Shown here: positions 19,651 through 27,550 of the stretch, one piece after another
How the letters are laid out: each line of letters starts with the position of its first letter
How positions within the stretch are numbered: the stretch's first letter is position 1
NCBI GenBank assembly: GCA_903893565.1
Contig: CAITMU010000161.1
Location: 1 to 42,100, forward strand
Length of the DNA: 42,100 nt
Source of the DNA: an uncultured beta proteobacterium
Lineage (GTDB): Bacteria; Pseudomonadota; Gammaproteobacteria; Burkholderiales; SG8-41
Direction: 5' to 3'
The notes under the pieces: model-generated
Databases searched by the model: none
Told to the model about the DNA's origin: nothing
What the model saw: the letters and a program-made list of their open reading frames with translations, nothing else
Made by a program: the position numbers and the translations under genes

Positions 19651-20544
19651 ATGCGAATCGGTATTGATTTGGGGGGTACGAAGACAGAGGTCGCGGCCTT
19701 TACTGACGAAGGAGAGATGCTTTTTCGCCAACGGGAGCCAACCCCTTCTGGCCACTATGACGCGACCCTTTTATTGATCCAATCACTGGTGAGAAACGCG
19801 GAACTGCATTGTGGTTCTAGCGGCAGTGTGGGCATTGGCACTCCTGGTGTATTAGGTTCAGATACGGGGTTGATGCGTAACTCTAACTCTAGCTGCCTGA
19901 ATCAGCGTCCGTTGAAAAAAGACCTGGAAATCAAACTGCAACGCCCGGTTCGTTTGGCTAATGATGCCAATTGTTTCGCTTTGTCTGAGGCGATGGATGG
20001 TGCGGCGCGTGGGTTGGCCTCAGTGTTCGGGGTCATTTTAGGCACTGGGGTGGGTGGGGGCTTGGTGATCAATGGTCGATTGGTCGATGGCCCTAATGCC
20101 ATTGCAGGGGAATGGGGACATAATCCATTGCCGTGGCCAGAGGATCGTGAGCGCCCTGGCGCGGCTTGTTATTGTGGTAAATGTGGGTGTATTGAAACGT
20201 TTTTATCGGGCCCTGGGCTTGAGCGAGATTTTTTCAAAGCCACGGGTATTAATGCCTCAGCCAAAAAAATTAGTATTGATTCATTGACTGATCCCGTGGC
20301 AGATAGTGTAATGAGTGCTTATGAAAACCGGCTGGCTAAAAGTCTTGCTACCGTGATTAATGTGATAGACCCTGAGGTGATTGTGTTGGGGGGAGGGGTT
20401 TCTAATATCTCTCGTATTTATGAAAATGTGCCGCGATTATGGGGGCAATGGGTATTTGCCCCCCGCGTCTTAACTCGTTTAGTGCAACATCAGCATGGAG
20501 ACTCCAGTGGCGTTCGTGGAGCAGCCCGTTTGTGGGCAGATTAA
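19651..20544 (+). CDS. ROK-family sugar kinase (fructokinase/N-acetylglucosamine kinase-like)
   Basis: The 297-aa protein has the ROK ATP phosphate-binding loop IGIDLGGTKTE (3-13), catalytic Asp D105 in LANDANCFALSEA, and the second phosphate motif GVILGTGVGGGLVING. The zinc-binding pair is GEWGHN (H157) and CYCGKCGCIE (C173, C175, C180), and there is an adenosine motif VIVLGGGVSN. NDANCFA-SEA-DGAA resembles the Mak/NagK group, so fructose, mannose or GlcNAc are candidate substrates. It is a kinase rather than a repressor because no helix-turn-helix domain is present. The Nudix-like gene starts 12 bp downstream. Confidence 0.93.
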   Translation: MRIGIDLGGTKTEVAAFTDEGEMLFRQREPTPSGHYDATLLLIQSLVRNAELHCGSSGSVGIGTPGVLGSDTGLMRNSNSSCLNQRPLKKDLEIKLQRPVRLANDANCFALSEAMDGAARGLASVFGVILGTGVGGGLVINGRLVDGPNAIAGEWGHNPLPWPEDRERPGAACYCGKCGCIETFLSGPGLERDFFKATGINASAKKISIDSLTDPVADSVMSAYENRLAKSLATVINVIDPEVIVLGGGVSNISRIYENVPRLWGQWVFAPRVLTRLVQHQHGDSSGVRGAARLWAD

Positions 20545-20556
20545 CTGGAAAAAAAA

Positions 20557-20997
20557 TTGTCGATTGAGCAAAAAATTATTGCAAAGAAAATACTGACTTG
20601 TGGCGTAATCCCAGTGCGATTCGCTTGGGGGGAGTGGCGGTTGTTGGTGTTAAAAACGAAGGGCATTTGGGATTTTCCAGCGCGCCTGATCACGTTGCAC
20701 GAAGACAGCTTGAGTGCGGCCCAACGCCATGCCACGGCTTTGACAGGAATTGCGGATTGGGAGTTTGTGTTTGGCGAGGATTATAAAGAAACGCTGGCTG
20801 ATGCCGCTCACCGCATATCGCGTTATTACGTGGCTGAAACAAGAAGCGAAGAACAAGACTTTCCCAACGAAGCGGTTGTAGATAATGTGGATTATGAAGA
20901 GGGTCGATGGGTCAGCTGCCTTGAAGCAGAGGACTATCTCCCTCCACGATTAGCGCACATTTTAGAGTGGGTCAATCGGGTGATTAATGAAAAATAA
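20557..20997 (+). CDS. Nudix-fold protein with degenerate Nudix box
   Basis: The 146-aa protein resembles Ap4A-hydrolase-type Nudix proteins: CGVIPVRF..GEWRLLVLKT..IWDFP, then the box region, and a YYVAETR strand and GRWVSCLEAEDYLP later. In the box, E49 and R57 remain. The first Gly is R43, and the catalytic glutamates of the REUxEE part are H58, A61 and L62. Loss of these metal ligands predicts no hydrolase activity. The only usable start is TTG 20557, 12 bp after the kinase stop; no in-frame ATG exists near the N-terminus. A binding or regulatory role is inference. Confidence 0.75.
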   Translation: MSIEQKIIAKKILTCGVIPVRFAWGEWRLLVLKTKGIWDFPARLITLHEDSLSAAQRHATALTGIADWEFVFGEDYKETLADAAHRISRYYVAETRSEEQDFPNEAVVDNVDYEEGRWVSCLEAEDYLPPRLAHILEWVNRVINEK

Positions 20998-21069
20998 AGC
21001 TGCCATCGGAAATTGTTTTTTGGTCAGCGTGTTATGCAGTCCTACAATGAGCGCTCTAAAAAAATGAAG

Positions 21070-22050
21070 TTAGCCTTCAGCTTTGACGCCAGCAGCTTTA
21101 ATGACACGACTCCAGCGCTCGTAATCTTTTTTAAGAAATCGAAGATATTCTTCTGGGGTATCGCCCACGGTAATAGCCCCTAAGTTTTTGAGTCGTGCGA
21201 TGGTTTCAGTTTTGGTCAGAGATTTTCGCATGGCCTTCGACAGGGTATTTACGACGGTGACGGATGTGCCCGCAGGGGCTAGTAATCCGACCCAGGGGGC
21301 GGTTTCTTCAAATCCGGGAAAGCCGGATTCAGCCATCGTGGGTACTTCCGGAAAATCCCCATGCCGTTTGGCGGTTCCAACGGCCAGTACTTTGAGTCTT
21401 TTACTGGCCACATGATCGGCGATGCCGATGATGGGATAGAACATGAAGCTGACTTGACCGGCGATGACGTCGGTGAGAGCTGGCGCATTGCCACGAAAAG
21501 CGATAGTGGTCATTTGTGTGCCACTTAAATTCTCTAATAAGGCCCCTGCTAAGTGTCCCGAGCCGCCATGGCCTGGGGCGCCGTAAGTGATGACACCGGG
21601 CTTGGCCTTGGCAGTGGTTAGCAATTCTTTGATTGTATTCAAATGAGTGTTGGGACTAGTGACTAAGACCATAGGCAGTACGGCGGCGTTGGTAATCGGC
21701 ACAAAATCCTTGAACGGGTCATAGCGCACTTTATTTTCGAGCAAGATGGCGTTGACTAGCAAAGACAGTGAGGAGTAGAGCAGGGTGTGGCCATCGTTAT
21801 TGGCGTGCGCCACAAGCTCGGTTGCAATTTGAGCGTTGGCACCCGTGCGATTGTCAATGACCACGGTTTGCCCAAGCTCTGCGGTGAGATCTTGCCCAGT
21901 GATTCGAGCAATCACATCGGTCGGTCCCCCAGCCGCAAAGCCCACTACAAAGCGAATAGGGCGAATCGGGTAAGGGGCATTTGTTTGCGCAAAAAGGGTG
22001 TTATTAAGCGTCAGTAAAGCTAAAAATAGTGAGACTAAACAGGGGCGCAT
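21070..22050 (-). CDS. Bug/TctC-family periplasmic solute-binding protein
   Basis: The 326-aa protein has a signal peptide (core CLVSLFLALLTLNNTLFA) followed by YPIRPIRFVVGFAAGGPTDVIARI, VIDNRTGANAQIATE, NDGHTLLYSS, APGHGGSGHLAGALLE, VPTMAESGFPGFEETAPWVGLLAPAGTS and a closing KAAGVKAEG. It starts 19 bp after the stop of a TauD-type dioxygenase on the same strand. The two almost certainly form an operon, and the Bug ligand is plausibly the dioxygenase substrate. Confidence 0.94.
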   Translation of the reverse strand: MRPCLVSLFLALLTLNNTLFAQTNAPYPIRPIRFVVGFAAGGPTDVIARITGQDLTAELGQTVVIDNRTGANAQIATELVAHANNDGHTLLYSSLSLLVNAILLENKVRYDPFKDFVPITNAAVLPMVLVTSPNTHLNTIKELLTTAKAKPGVITYGAPGHGGSGHLAGALLENLSGTQMTTIAFRGNAPALTDVIAGQVSFMFYPIIGIADHVASKRLKVLAVGTAKRHGDFPEVPTMAESGFPGFEETAPWVGLLAPAGTSVTVVNTLSKAMRKSLTKTETIARLKNLGAITVGDTPEEYLRFLKKDYERWSRVIKAAGVKAEG

Positions 22051-22069
22051 AGAGGCTCTTTATTATATT

Positions 22070-22954
22070 TTATGGTTGAGCAAAACTCTGGCCGAATGTA
22101 TTGGCCATGACTTGACAGCGTTTAATTAAGCGAGGTTCATCCGAGCGATAATCAGCCACCGCGTTATGAATGGTACCGATATCTTCCCATAACATTAAAT
22201 CGGATTCCTCCCACGTATGTGAGTAAAGATAGCAAGGTTGGGTTTGATGTTCAAATAAAAAATCGAGGAGTTGCTGGCTTTCTTGTTCCGGCATTTCATT
22301 GATCCTCATGCAATAGCCGGGATTGGCATACAGCACTTTTTTCCCAGTTAGAGGGTGTATGAGAACGGCCGGATGCGAAACCGGTGGTTTGGCCAGTCGT
22401 TGCGCTTCGGTTAAGGCAGGGCGTTGGCTCCCTTTTTCACGACGCATCATGTCCCAGAATTTATTAAAGTCGTGCAGGATGGTTTTGCCTTCTAGTTGTT
22501 TTTTGATGGCTATTGGCAGGCCTTCGTAGGCAGCGTGCATATTACAAAATTGAGTATTACCTAAAGTGCGTCCCTCTCTTCGGGGGATTTTAATACCGTA
22601 GAGTACGTTGGCAAAAGCAATGGTGCGGCTATAGGACATATCGGTGTGCCAACTTTGACCTGCATCAGATAGGCCCACAGGTTTGCCGTTTTCGACGATA
22701 TTGGACAAGATCATAATCTCGGGCAGTCCGGGTTCCTGGAACGAGTTTGCGACATTGACTTCGAGATGACCAAAGCGTTGGCTGAAACGCACTAATTGTT
22801 CCCCCGTCAGGGTTTGCTGAGGAAAGCGTAATACGCCATAGTCGCCAAGGGCTTGGAAAATTTTATCAAAGACTGGTTGAGCCAAGGGTTGTGAGACATC
22901 AACGCCGTAAAGGGTTGCGCCCAGAATTTGGCCACTCGGTACGATTTCTAGCAT
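22070..22954 (-). CDS. TauD/TfdA-family Fe(II)/2-oxoglutarate dioxygenase
   Basis: The 294-aa non-heme iron enzyme of the double-stranded beta-helix fold shows the metal triad H103-x-D105 (SWHTDMSY) with distal H263 (GTIHNAV), and a 2-oxoglutarate-binding Arg near R279. YGVLRFPQQTLTGEQ and FSQRFGHLE are family landmarks. AGGAG lies 9 nt before the ATG at 22954. The substrate (a sulfonate, an aryloxy acid or another carboxylate) is not determinable. It is followed by a Bug gene in the same operon. Confidence 0.93.
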   Translation of the reverse strand: MLEIVPSGQILGATLYGVDVSQPLAQPVFDKIFQALGDYGVLRFPQQTLTGEQLVRFSQRFGHLEVNVANSFQEPGLPEIMILSNIVENGKPVGLSDAGQSWHTDMSYSRTIAFANVLYGIKIPRREGRTLGNTQFCNMHAAYEGLPIAIKKQLEGKTILHDFNKFWDMMRREKGSQRPALTEAQRLAKPPVSHPAVLIHPLTGKKVLYANPGYCMRINEMPEQESQQLLDFLFEHQTQPCYLYSHTWEESDLMLWEDIGTIHNAVADYRSDEPRLIKRCQVMANTFGQSFAQP

Positions 22955-23103
22955 ACGACTAACTCCTGTGAATCTTTATAAGAAGACATGGTTGTTACAT
23001 TTGAATCGAGGTTTATCAACCCTAGATTCATGGATATTTTAATGCAGTGATAAAAAACAAGTCGCATCCTATCCCAGCTATCAGTCAAAAGAGAGGTCCG
23101 TTT

Positions 23104-23687
23104 TCATTCCGGTTGAATGCCGGCGGCTTTGATCACTTGACCCAATCGTGCTTCATCATTTTTAAAACTTTGTGCAAACGCCTCAGGTGTACTGGCAACG
23201 ATTTGTCCCCCCTGGGACTCGAAGGAGTGACGGATTTTAGTTTGATTTAAGATATCGGATATAGGGTGTTGTAGCAAGTGGGTGATTTTTTTTGATGTTC
23301 CTGATGGAGCGGCAAGACCGCAATAAAGGCTCGCTTCATACCTAGGAACGCCGGACTCTGCCACAGTGGGTCAATCGGGAACGATCGGCAATCGGTTAAC
23401 GCTGGTAACGCTGGTAAGGCCAAGGATACGAAGTGGTCCGCTTTTGATGTGCGGCTCTGCGCAGAGAAAAGATGGGAGAAGCTGATTTTTATTCTATTAG
23501 TCCGTAAGCGGGCCATTAAATCGGCACCTCCGCTGGGGGCAAAGGGCAGGAGCATGCGAATCGGTTTGGCTGGGTAATCGGATGGTGTTGCCTGTCCAAA
23601 GCTTAAGCTTGGCAAAAGGCTGATGGCAGCTGTTAGGCTAGGGCTTAGGCCAAGATTGAGGGCGCGTTGCAGGTGTTTGTCGGGCAC
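23104..23687 (-). pseudogene. Decayed Bug/TctC gene with large internal deletion
   Basis: From a GTG at 23687 (AAGGA upstream), the minus strand encodes a Bug N-terminus: signal peptide, then DYPAKPIRMLLPFAPSGGADLMARL. Just after this the family sequence stops, and a second frame continues with PHIKSGPLRILGLT, an in-frame TGA at 23371-23373, then PTVAESGVPRYEASLYCGLAAPSGTS to a normal C-terminus (KAAGIQPE). About 150 internal codons are missing, the halves are out of frame, and there is one further stop. The product cannot be functional. Confidence 0.88.
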
Positions 23688-23905
23688 GTTAATATTCCTT
23701 TGTCTTTGTAGTTCCCATCCACTGGCGTATATTGTGCCAAGATAGGTGTGCTGAGAACGAATAAAGTAAAAAAAGAGGGCTTTTGCCTCAAATACACCAA
23801 TCGTATGGATCGACCTACCGAGTGGTTGTTGGCATGGCGGCTGATTCGTGGCGCATGGAACCATGGGGTAGTTCTAATCCGTTATTTAAGTAAGGGGGGC
23901 GCGCA

Positions 23906-24886
23906 ATGTTTAATACCAAGAAAAAACTATTCGCTTTGATGGCATTAATGTTGGGGTTTTTTCCCCTTGGCGCCATGGCGGAGTCCCCTTATCCTAACCG
24001 GCCACTGCGCATGGTCATTCCCTGGCCACCGGGTCAGGCGACGGATTTGGTGGGGAGAGTCATCGCCATGAAACTCACGCAATTATTAGGCGTTCAGGTG
24101 GTCGCTGACAATAGAGCGGGTGCCGGTGGCATGATTGGTACTGATATTGTGGCAAAAGCGGCTCCTGACGGTTACACCTTGCTGGCTGCCTCTAGTGGAC
24201 CGGTGACCATTAATCCTTTGTTTCAAAAAGTGCCCTACAACGCTGAGCGAGATTTATCTCCCGTAGCCAATGCGGGAATCTCGCCTTATTTATTAACGAC
24301 GATGCCCACATTCCCCGTCAAAGACATCCAAGAATTAATCGCACTCTTAAAGGCGAACCCAGGAAAGTATAGTTACGCTTCGTCGGGCACCGGAGCAACA
24401 GGCCATTTAGTGGTTGAGTATTTCAATAACTCTTTGGGTATCAAGGGCACCCATGTTCCGTATAAAGGGGCGATCCCAGCGCTAACAGATGTGATGAGTG
24501 GACAGGTGGTCTACATTACTGAAACAGTGGCCGCTTCAATGCCTTTTGTGCGATCGGGAAAGCTAAGGGCTTTTGGTATTTCATTGGATAGGCCAAGTAG
24601 CCTTGCCCCAGGTATTCCTCCTATTTCTGTAGCGGCTAATTTACCTGGATTCAATGCGGCGGCTTGGATTGGCGTCATGGTCTCTGCTGGCACGCCTAAG
24701 CCCTTGGTCAATAAATTGACTGCTGCAGTTGATCGAGCGCTGAAGTTACCTGAAGTGTTGGATCGACTAAATGCTGTAGGCCTTGAGCCTGATTATCAGA
24801 ACGCGGTTCAGATGGCACAGTTACTGAAAGATCAGACGAAACGATTCTCGCAGATCATTCAACAAAGTCATATTAAAATTGACTAA
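23906..24886 (+). CDS. Bug/TctC-family periplasmic solute-binding protein
   Basis: The 326-aa protein has a signal peptide (core LFALMALMLGFFPLGAMA, cut before ESPYPNRP). Family motifs are MVIPWPPGQATDLVGR, VADNRAGAGGMIGTD, APDGYTLLA, ASSGTGATGHLVVEYF and HVPYKGAIPALTD. The usual PGGxTD turn reads PGQATD, a small deviation. A G-rich ribosome site (AAGGGGGG) precedes the ATG. It is monocistronic, divergent from the Bug pseudogene and convergent with the second MmgE/PrpD gene. Confidence 0.94.
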   Translation: MFNTKKKLFALMALMLGFFPLGAMAESPYPNRPLRMVIPWPPGQATDLVGRVIAMKLTQLLGVQVVADNRAGAGGMIGTDIVAKAAPDGYTLLAASSGPVTINPLFQKVPYNAERDLSPVANAGISPYLLTTMPTFPVKDIQELIALLKANPGKYSYASSGTGATGHLVVEYFNNSLGIKGTHVPYKGAIPALTDVMSGQVVYITETVAASMPFVRSGKLRAFGISLDRPSSLAPGIPPISVAANLPGFNAAAWIGVMVSAGTPKPLVNKLTAAVDRALKLPEVLDRLNAVGLEPDYQNAVQMAQLLKDQTKRFSQIIQQSHIKID

Positions 24887-24925
24887 TCTAGCTTTGTTTT
24901 GAAGCGAAAAAAAAGCTCAGAGAGC

Positions 24926-25042
24926 AAAAAAAATGTCGCACCGCCCCCTCCCTTTTCCTAAGTCCCCTTTTCTTCTGAAGCAGTGATTCTTAAGGATTGA
25001 GGAAATACTTTCAAGAGGAGTAGGGGAGGGGCGAATCTTTTT
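24926..25042. terminator. Candidate bidirectional terminator between convergent genes
   Basis: The arms 24942-24959 and 25016-25033 are inverted repeats (14 of 18 positions pair, GC-rich) with a 56-nt loop. On the plus strand the right arm is followed by TCTTTTT (25036-25042). On the minus strand the left arm is followed, after 8 nt, by eight T (24933-24926). It sits exactly between the ends of the Bug and MmgE/PrpD genes. The long loop makes it atypical. Confidence 0.4.
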
Positions 25043-25076
25043 ATTAGGGTGTTTGTTTCATCTTGGCTTGATTCGC

Positions 25077-26441
25077 TTAAGGCGCAACGGGTACGGTGGC
25101 GCGCGTTAACTCTGAAATATTTTTTAATTCCACGCAGCGTTCAGCTTTTGCAAAAAGTGTTTTTGCGCTAGCACTGCCTAGAACACGAGCAGCACAATCC
25201 AGGAATTTTTCTTCCCGATCTTGAGGCGTCATAGGCCATTGAGGTGAGCCGGGAACTTTATCGATGTGTAGTTTGAACTCACCACGGGTTGTGATGATTT
25301 CAATATCATTGTAGCCGGTGATCCCGGAATAAAAGTGGGGATCTGGAATATAAAAACGTTCAATTTTAGGCATGGTGTCTTTGATAGCAGGTCTTTGAAC
25401 CATCGCATCGGTAAAAGATTCCATGTTAAGTTTTCCGTCAACGAGTACAGCAGCAGCGTTGTATTCGATACTAAACTTCCCTTCAAGACCGGTTTGTGGA
25501 TTAAAGTGAATGAGTGGTGTATCGGCCCCGGGTAAGAATCCGATTCGCACTTTAGTCACTTCCTCACTACGGATGCTATGCGCCTTGATCATTTCAAACA
25601 TGCCACCGACGGGTCGATGATTGCAGTAGCAACAGGGCCAACGCTTCACATAGATCCCTGGGGTTAGCATTTCCCAGGGGTTGCCTAATTTGGGGATTAA
25701 GGTTTCTAGCCCAATAGCATCAGGGCCGGCGTATAGACTAAAAAAATTATTTTTGTCATCGAAGATGTGATCATCCGCGGTGAAGTTATTTTTGGCAAGC
25801 CAAGCCGCCAGCACGGCATTTTTTGCAGCATGTCCAGCGTGAAAGGGTTTAGTCATCGTGCCAAAGTTGCGGATAAGCCCAGAGGCTTGTGAGGCAGCAA
25901 TGCCCCATGCCGTTTGTAATTGTTGTGGGCTAAGACCCCACAGCCGTGCGGCGACGGCGGTTGCGGAAAAAACACCGACGGTAGCCGTACTGTGCCAACC
26001 TTTTATATAGTGGCCAGCACCGAGGGCGGGGCCTAGTTTGCCGCCCACTTCAAGGCCAATGGCGATGGCTGCCAATACGGCTTTACCGCTACTTTGAGTC
26101 GCCTCTCCTACCGCCAGTCCAGCACCGAGCATGGGCGCTGTAGGGTGTCCTCTTAAGGTGGTGAGTGAATCATCGAAATCGAGTGCATGGGCTGCTAGCC
26201 CGTTGGCGAAGGCGGCCTCCGTGGGCGAACTCGATAAGCGAGTGCCGATTACGGTCGATTGTTCGCGCGCACCGACTTCGCGAATCCAGCGTTGGGTGAT
26301 CTCAGAGCCTTCGTCTAAGCTACCAGCCAGAGCACAACCCAATGTGTCGACCAAAGCGTCTCGAGACCGATCTAAGACGTTGGAGGGGAGTGATTCGGTG
26401 GGGGTGTTGATGACGAATTCAGCCAACGCTTGAGTCAACAT
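25077..26441 (-). CDS. MmgE/PrpD-family protein
   Basis: This 454-aa MmgE/PrpD superfamily member is clearly distinct from the one at 10586. The opening LTQALAEFVINTPTESLPSNVLDRSRDALVDTLGCALAG is typical, with AHALDFDDSLTTLRGHPTAPMLGAGLAVGE (about 84-113), KGWHSTATVGVFSATAVAARL (about 146-166) and KRWPCCYCNHRPVGGMFEMI. The HxxDFDD and GWHxTAT motifs are those of active-site regions in the family. AGAGGA precedes the ATG at 26441. It is divergent from a dioxygenase-Bug pair, with 86 bp between the starts. Confidence 0.92.
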   Translation of the reverse strand: MLTQALAEFVINTPTESLPSNVLDRSRDALVDTLGCALAGSLDEGSEITQRWIREVGAREQSTVIGTRLSSSPTEAAFANGLAAHALDFDDSLTTLRGHPTAPMLGAGLAVGEATQSSGKAVLAAIAIGLEVGGKLGPALGAGHYIKGWHSTATVGVFSATAVAARLWGLSPQQLQTAWGIAASQASGLIRNFGTMTKPFHAGHAAKNAVLAAWLAKNNFTADDHIFDDKNNFFSLYAGPDAIGLETLIPKLGNPWEMLTPGIYVKRWPCCYCNHRPVGGMFEMIKAHSIRSEEVTKVRIGFLPGADTPLIHFNPQTGLEGKFSIEYNAAAVLVDGKLNMESFTDAMVQRPAIKDTMPKIERFYIPDPHFYSGITGYNDIEIITTRGEFKLHIDKVPGSPQWPMTPQDREEKFLDCAARVLGSASAKTLFAKAERCVELKNISELTRATVPVAP

Positions 26442-26527
26442 GGTGGATATCCTCTTTAAAAAACAGTCAAATAAGTTTTTTTCTAAAACATACTATACTA
26501 TCGGAAAAGAAGATAGAGAGGATTGTT

Positions 26528-27550
26528 ATGCAAATCATTATCAGAACAGAAATCACCGATGCGAGTGCTTGGCGGGGTGCGCAAATGCGCCTTGAAACTT
26601 CTTGGATTTTGCATTTGACCAAAGCGCACATAGCAGAGATCGATCAAGCGCTGAGCTTGGCCATGAGCAGTGGTATTGAAGTGACTCAGATGACGAGAGA
26701 ACATTTCCCTTTACCTGGTTTAGCGCAGTCCGTAGCGCTGTGGGTTGAAGAAATTCAAAAAGGCCGTGGTTTTGTATTGGTGCGCGGCTTACCGGTTGAA
26801 CGTTATGACAACATGCAGGTGCGGGTGATTTTTTGGGGCTTGAGTTTATACATGGGGACCGCCTTGTCGCAAAACTCTTATGGCGAGTTGCTGGGTGATG
26901 TCTATGACGAGGGTGTCAAAATGGGCACGGGCAAGGTGCGCGGATATCGCACAAATTCTTTTTTGCTATTTCATTCTGATCGAGCTGATGTGGTGGGATT
27001 GCTGTGTCTGAATGAGGCTAAAGAAGGGGGGGTGAGTAGCTTAGTGAGCACCATGAGCATTCATAATGAAATATTAAAAAACCATCCTGAGTATCTGGAG
27101 CCCTTATATAACGGATTGCTTTATGTGAACGTGGAAGAAGGGGGCGATTACTCTCAATGGCGAGTGCCCATTTTTAGTGTGCATCAGGGGGTGTTAAGTT
27201 CACGTTGTTCTCGTAATACGATTGAGTCTGCGCGAAAGATGGGCATTGCTAAATATACAGAATTAGAAATTGCGGCTTTGCTCTACCTCGATCATCTAGC
27301 GGCACGCGAGGATATGCGTCTTGACATGACTTTGCAGCGTGGGGATATGCAGTTCATTAATAATTACACTACTTTGCATTCGCGTACCGAATACATTGAT
27401 TTCGATGAAAAAGAAAAGCGTCGGCATATGGTGCGTTTATGGTTAAAAATGAATCAATGGGGTCGTCCTCTTGCCCCTCATTTTGAAAAGGAATATTCCG
27501 GTGTTAGTAAGAGTTTATCGCGTATTCCTGAGTGGGCAATGTCCGCTTGA
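26528..27550 (+). CDS. TauD/TfdA-like Fe(II)/2-oxoglutarate dioxygenase
   Basis: This 340-aa protein of the TauD-like superfamily differs in type from the other two here. It has GRGFVLVRGLPVERYDNMQV (about 79-98), the metal-binding FHSDRADVVG with H149 and D151, distal H284 (TTLHSRTEY) and a 2-oxoglutarate-binding Arg, R303, in RRHMVRLW. GAGAGGA precedes the ATG. The TGA stop at 27548-27550 overlaps the likely TTG start of the following Bug gene. The substrate is unknown. Confidence 0.9.
   Translation: MQIIIRTEITDASAWRGAQMRLETSWILHLTKAHIAEIDQALSLAMSSGIEVTQMTREHFPLPGLAQSVALWVEEIQKGRGFVLVRGLPVERYDNMQVRVIFWGLSLYMGTALSQNSYGELLGDVYDEGVKMGTGKVRGYRTNSFLLFHSDRADVVGLLCLNEAKEGGVSSLVSTMSIHNEILKNHPEYLEPLYNGLLYVNVEEGGDYSQWRVPIFSVHQGVLSSRCSRNTIESARKMGIAKYTELEIAALLYLDHLAAREDMRLDMTLQRGDMQFINNYTTLHSRTEYIDFDEKEKRRHMVRLWLKMNQWGRPLAPHFEKEYSGVSKSLSRIPEWAMSA

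Noticed and set aside
23247..23864. A long minus-strand open frame of 205 codons.
   Set aside because: It is the read-through of the Bug pseudogene N-terminus into the wrong frame, with a meaningless upstream extension. The GTG at 23687 with AAGGA marks the original start.
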